A DNA stretch of 15,797 nt from AC-50 sp035640455. GTDB lineage: Bacteria; Actinomycetota; Thermoleophilia; Gaiellales; Gaiellaceae. The stretch covers positions 1-15,797 of the forward strand of contig DASQWB010000061.1 in NCBI GenBank assembly GCA_035640455.1. The letters are read 5' to 3'. The position numbers were made by a program, and so were the translations under genes. This document shows, piece by piece, positions 12,640 through 15,797 of this stretch. How positions within the stretch are numbered: position 1 is the stretch's first letter; each line of letters starts with the position of its first letter. Under the pieces are notes generated by a model. The model was not told the origin of the DNA. It did not search any database and saw only the letters and a list, made by a program, of their open reading frames with translations.

Positions 12640-14004
12640 ATGGCCGCGCCCGTCGCCAAGGACCAGGAGCTCGAGCTCCGCGTGGACTCGCTGGCCTACG
12701 GCGGGAACGGGGTCGCGCGCCTGAACGGCTTCGTCGTCTTCGTGCGGCGAGGCCTGCCGGGTGACCGGGTGCGTGCGCGGGTCACGAAGGTGAAGCGAAA
12801 CCACGCCGAGGCGCTCGCGACGGAGGTGCTCGAGCCGAGTCCCGAGCGCGTCGACGCGCCGTGCTCCCACTACCCGGCCTGCGGCGGCTGCCGCTTCCAG
12901 GACCTGGCCTACGAGGCCCAGGCGGCGGCGAAGGAGGCGCAGGTCGCCGACGCGCTGCGGCGCCTCGGCAGGATCGCCGAGCCGCCGCTCGAGCCGATCC
13001 TCCCGGCGGTCGAGCGGTTCCACTACCGGAACAAGCTCGAGTACTCGTTCGCGCCCGGGCCGGAGGGGCCGATCGTCGGCTTCCACAAGGCCGGCCGCTG
13101 GGACGAGGTGCTCGACATCGAGCGCTGCTGGCTCACGACCGACCTCGGGAACGCGATCCGCGAGGCCGTGCGGGCCTGGGCGCTCGAGGAGGGCCTGCCG
13201 GCTTACGACCAGGCCGAGGGCACCGGGTACCTCAGGCACCTCGTCGTGCGCGAGGGCCGCAACACCGGCCAGGCGCTCGTCGAGCTCGTGACGGCGCCGG
13301 GCGAGCGCTTCGAGCGCGGCTACCTCGTCGAGGTGCTCCGCCGCTTCCCGGAGGTGCGCTCCATCCACTGGGCCGTGAACGACACGCCCGCCGAGGTCAC
13401 GAACCTGCCGACGACGCTCCTCTGGGGCGACGAGGCGATCGAGGAGGAGCTCCTCGGCCTGCGCTTCCGCGTGCGGCCGAACGCGTTCCTCCAGACCAAC
13501 ACGGCCATGGCCGAGCGGCTCTACGAGCTCGCGCTCGAGGCGGCGGCGCTCACCGGCCGCGAGACGGTCTACGACCTCTACTGCGGGATCGGCACGATCG
13601 GGCTCGTCATGGCCGCGCATGCCCTCACGGTGTGGGGCGTCGAGGTCTCCGAGGAGTCGGTCGCCTGCGCGCTCGAGAATGCCGAGCTGAACGGCGTCGG
13701 CAACGCGGCCTTCTTCGCCGGGAACGTCGGCCAGGCGCTCGAGGAGCTGCGCGACCGCGCCGGGCCGCCGGACGTCGTCGTCGTCGACCCGCCGCGCGCC
13801 GGCCTCGCCGGCAAGGCGCTCCGGCGGGTCGGCGAGGCCGGCGCCCCGCGGCTCGTCTACGTCTCCTGCAACCCGACGACGCTCGCGGGTGACGCGAAAC
13901 GCCTGGCTGCCGAGTACGGCTACCGGCTCGAGCGCGCCCGGCCGGTGGACATGTTCCCGCACACGCCCCACGTCGAGACCGTGGCGCTCCTCACCCGCTC
14001 GTGA
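12640..14004 (+). CDS. rlmD: RlmD/TrmA-family 23S rRNA (uracil-C5)-methyltransferase
   Basis: The 454-residue protein starts with a TRAM RNA-binding domain (LELRVDSLAYGGNGVARLNG, to about residue 65). Four cysteines for an iron-sulphur cluster follow: Cys75, Cys81 and Cys84 in PCSHYPACGGCRFQ and Cys163 in IERCWL. The Rossmann methyltransferase part has FLQTN (283-287), DLYCGIGTIG (312-321) for S-adenosylmethionine, VDPPRAGL (382-389) and YVSCNPTTLA (407-416) with the catalytic nucleophile Cys410. The family adds a methyl group to a uracil C5 in 23S rRNA or tRNA; RlmD (U1939) is the nearest known type because of the cluster, but the exact site is not certain in actinobacteria. The frame is open far upstream, but ATG 12640 matches the TRAM start. 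Its stop overlaps the next gene as GTGA. Confidence 0.9.
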   Translation: MAAPVAKDQELELRVDSLAYGGNGVARLNGFVVFVRRGLPGDRVRARVTKVKRNHAEALATEVLEPSPERVDAPCSHYPACGGCRFQDLAYEAQAAAKEAQVADALRRLGRIAEPPLEPILPAVERFHYRNKLEYSFAPGPEGPIVGFHKAGRWDEVLDIERCWLTTDLGNAIREAVRAWALEEGLPAYDQAEGTGYLRHLVVREGRNTGQALVELVTAPGERFERGYLVEVLRRFPEVRSIHWAVNDTPAEVTNLPTTLLWGDEAIEEELLGLRFRVRPNAFLQTNTAMAERLYELALEAAALTGRETVYDLYCGIGTIGLVMAAHALTVWGVEVSEESVACALENAELNGVGNAAFFAGNVGQALEELRDRAGPPDVVVVDPPRAGLAGKALRRVGEAGAPRLVYVSCNPTTLAGDAKRLAAEYGYRLERARPVDMFPHTPHVETVALLTRS

Positions 14005-15008
14005 GTACGTACGACCGGATCGCCGAGCTGCCGCTTCGTGTGGAGAGCTACGAGCTCGAGCGGCTCGAGCAGACGGTCTCGACCGGCAGCTTCACGCGCG
14101 TCACGACCGTGATCCGCCTCCGCGGCGGCGGCGAGGAGGGCGTGGGGGAGGACGTCACCTACGACGCGAAGCTCCACCCGCCGCCGGGCGACCTGCCGCT
14201 CGCCGGCGAGAGGACCCTTGCATCGTTCTCGGCGGCGCTCGAGCCGCACGGGTTCGACGACTACCGTCGCTGGGGGTTCGAGAGCGCGGCGCTCGACCTC
14301 GCGCTGCGGCAGTCGGGGCTCTCGCTCGCCGAGGCGGTCGGGCGCGAGCCGCGCCCGGTCACGTTCGTTGTCTCGCGGCGCTTCGAGGCCGTCGACGAGC
14401 TCCGGCGGCTCCTCGACCGCTACCCGCGCACGCGCTTCAAGCTCGACCCGAGGAGCGAGTGGAGCGACGAGTTCGTGGCGGAGCTCGCGACCCTGGAGGT
14501 CGTCGATGTGGCCGACCTCAAGGGCGCCTACCACGGGACGATCGTCGACCAGCCGCCCGACCCGGCGCTGTACGAGCGCGTCGCGCGCGGATTTCCGGAG
14601 GTGTGGATCGAGGATCCGGCGCTCACGGCCGAGACCGAGCCGGTGCTCGTGCCGCACCGCGACCGGATCACGTGGGATGCACCGATCCATTCCGTCGCCG
14701 ACGTCGAGGATCTCCCGTTCCCGCCGCGGACGCTGAACGTCAAGCCCTCCCGCTTCGGCACGCTCGAGCGGCTCTTCGATTTCTACGACCACTGCGCCGG
14801 CCGCGGGATCGGGCTCTACGGGGGCGGCCAGTTCGAGCTCGGCCCCGGGCGCGGCCAGGTCCAGTACCTCGCCTCGCTCTACTCGCCGGACGCGCCGAAC
14901 GACGTCGCGCCGGGCGGCTACAACGCCGTCGACCTCGCGGAGGGGCTGGCGCTCAGTCCGCTCGCGCCGTCTCCTTCGCGGACGGGCTTTCGCTGGGCCG
15001 AGCCGTAG
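14001..15008 (+). CDS. Enolase-superfamily protein, subgroup unknown
   Basis: The 335-residue product shows an enolase-superfamily layout. An N-terminal capping region (LRVESYELERLEQTVSTGSF, to about residue 110) precedes a TIM barrel. Barrel strands end with FKLDP (Lys147), VVDVADLKG (Asp172), VWIEDPALT (Glu204), ITWDAPI (Asp226) and LNVKPSRFG (Lys248). Asp172, Glu204 and Asp226 are the likely magnesium ligands and the lysines the acid/base pair; a glycine-rich YGGGQFELGPGRGQ follows near 273-286. Members abstract a proton next to a carboxylate, for example muconate cycloisomerases, dipeptide epimerases and o-succinylbenzoate synthase. No neighbouring gene points to a substrate. The GTG start overlaps the rlmD stop (GTGA), so the two are coupled; the 3' end overlaps a convergent gene by 56 bp. 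Confidence 0.8.
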   Translation: MSTYDRIAELPLRVESYELERLEQTVSTGSFTRVTTVIRLRGGGEEGVGEDVTYDAKLHPPPGDLPLAGERTLASFSAALEPHGFDDYRRWGFESAALDLALRQSGLSLAEAVGREPRPVTFVVSRRFEAVDELRRLLDRYPRTRFKLDPRSEWSDEFVAELATLEVVDVADLKGAYHGTIVDQPPDPALYERVARGFPEVWIEDPALTAETEPVLVPHRDRITWDAPIHSVADVEDLPFPPRTLNVKPSRFGTLERLFDFYDHCAGRGIGLYGGGQFELGPGRGQVQYLASLYSPDAPNDVAPGGYNAVDLAEGLALSPLAPSPSRTGFRWAEP

Positions 15009-15726
15009 GCGGCTGCCGCCGCCACGCCTCCCAGAGCAGGTCGCCGTTCGCGAGCAGGAAGCCGACGGAGAGCAACGGCGTGGCCGGGAGCGCCCGGTTC
15101 GTCCAAGCCGCGAGCGCGGTCGTCACGCCGAAGGAGAGAGCCATCAGCACGAACGTCGCGCCGACCCGCAGCCGGAAGCGCGCCGCCGCGCCGAGGAAGA
15201 GCGCGAAGAAGAGCAGGTCGGGGAGCCCGAGGCTCGCGACGCCGTCCTCGCCGGGGATCGGGAAGCCGAACGACAGCGCCGAGACGCCCTTCGGGTGCTT
15301 GAGGATCTTGCTCGTCGGCCCCCAGAAGACGGAGTAGATGTCGACCCAGGGGATGAGGGCCGCGATCAGCGCCACCCAGGCGGCGCTCTCGAAGACGGCG
15401 AGGAAGACGAAGGCGCCGGCGGCGGTGGCGCCGAGCTTCGCGAAGCTCGCAAGATCGTCGAGGCCCGCCGACTGGAACGCGACGGCAGCCGCCACGAACG
15501 CGAGCGCGAGCAGCGCCAGGTGCGGGAGCGGCGCCCGCCAGAAGGGCAGGATCGCGTAGACGAGGCCGAAGACGGCGGGGACGAGGGCGAGGCCGAGGAA
15601 CACGACGTCCCACCACGTCGAGACATTCGGCCACGACTCCGAGGTGGCGTAGTACCCGGCGAGGGCGACGGCGAGGGCGGTGAAGGCGGCCGCCCGCCGG
15701 CTCAGTACGGCGGAAGCTCCGCCCAC
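14953..15726 (-). CDS. Polytopic membrane protein with presenilin/SPP-like aspartyl protease motifs
   Basis: From GTG 15726 the product has 257 residues and about eight transmembrane helices. Three marks match the order and spacing of presenilins and signal peptide peptidases. LIPWVDIYSVFWGP (124-137) puts Asp129 in a helix, like YDIFWVF of SPP. ASLGLPDLLFFALFLG (164-179) puts Asp170 where family members have GLGD. ALPATPLLSVGF (212-223) resembles the PAL motif ALPALP in the last helix. If active it would be an intramembrane aspartyl protease, cutting within the bilayer. The Gly-to-Pro change at GLGD could alter or abolish activity. Start is uncertain: GTG 15726 overlaps the preceding gene by 25 bp, and CTG 15705 would overlap its stop as CTGA. 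The C-terminal tail is short and polar. Confidence 0.75.
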   Translation of the reverse strand: MGGASAVLSRRAAAFTALAVALAGYYATSESWPNVSTWWDVVFLGLALVPAVFGLVYAILPFWRAPLPHLALLALAFVAAAVAFQSAGLDDLASFAKLGATAAGAFVFLAVFESAAWVALIAALIPWVDIYSVFWGPTSKILKHPKGVSALSFGFPIPGEDGVASLGLPDLLFFALFLGAAARFRLRVGATFVLMALSFGVTTALAAWTNRALPATPLLSVGFLLANGDLLWEAWRRQPPTARPSESPSAKETARAD

Positions 15727-15797
15727 CAGGGGCCGAGCGCCTTGAACGCGTTCCAGAAGCGCGTCTTCGCCGGCTGCTCGTCGAGCGACTCGTCGAT
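15702..15797 (-). CDS. C-terminal end of an unidentified gene (cut by window edge)
   Basis: The minus strand is open from the window edge at 15797 for 31 codons to a TGA at 15702. The peptide reads IDESLDEQPAKTRFWNAFKA and ends GPWWAELPPY. It is coding-like and ends just inside the start of the presenilin-like gene, so the two are probably co-transcribed. Too little is visible to name a family. Confidence 0.6.
   Translation of the reverse strand: MDESLDEQPAKTRFWNAFKALGPWWAELPPY

Overview
The window is a GC-rich (roughly 70%) bacterial chromosome segment. MreB, a TAAGCT/TAGGAT type of leaderless start, an ECF41/SigJ-type sigma-factor remnant, GTG starts and GTGA gene overlaps together suggest a deep-branching actinobacterium, perhaps of the Thermoleophilia type. 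This placement is inference; no rRNA or other decisive marker is present. Almost everything is chromosomal housekeeping or accessory metabolism. No transposase, integrase, CRISPR array or phage gene was seen.

Layout. 1-1090 (minus): the N-terminal part of mreB, cut by the window edge, then a secreted lipoprotein of unknown function. 1140-3660: a visibly less GC-rich stretch next to the 3' end of a tRNA-Ala(TGC) gene. It holds a frameshifted gene, a doubtful small ORF, a three-helix membrane protein and a HARE-HTH/Mrr-type restriction endonuclease; this is the accessory region. 3806-6094 (minus): a small helical protein and a tightly coupled argF - rhomboid protease - minimal zinc metallopeptidase operon. 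6104-6841: a compact divergent promoter shared by argF and an hsp20 chaperone gene, the hsp20 gene and its terminator, then a macrodomain gene. 7323-9681 (minus): carbamate kinase and a COG2403 GTPase/cyclic 2,3-diphosphoglycerate synthase-like protein. 9721-11597 (minus): a lipoprotein cytochrome c that lacks a normal start codon, coupled to an M3-like metallopeptidase. 11621-12016 (plus): YjbQ. 12108-12622: two 5'-truncated gene remnants placed head to head (SigJ C-terminal domain and ABC-2 permease C-terminus). 12640-15008 (plus): RlmD-type 23S rRNA methyltransferase coupled to an orphan enolase-superfamily protein. 14953-15726 (minus): a polytopic membrane protein carrying presenilin/signal-peptide-peptidase-like signatures, then the last 31 codons of an unidentified gene at the window edge.

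How the genes relate. argF and arcC both handle carbamoyl phosphate, but they lie in separate transcription units and no arginine deiminase is visible, so a shared pathway is not shown. The strongest hunt result is the minus-strand protein at 14953-15726. It has a TM Asp in a D-I-x-S-V-F context, GLPD instead of GLGD, and ALPATP resembling the PAL motif, in the order and spacing of presenilins. Other points of interest are the back-to-back argF/hsp20 promoter with a symmetric shared -35, a recurrent TANNNT box 6-10 nt before start codons (leaderless transcription), a GTAA overlap where the cytochrome gene should start, and the deletion scar at about 12417.
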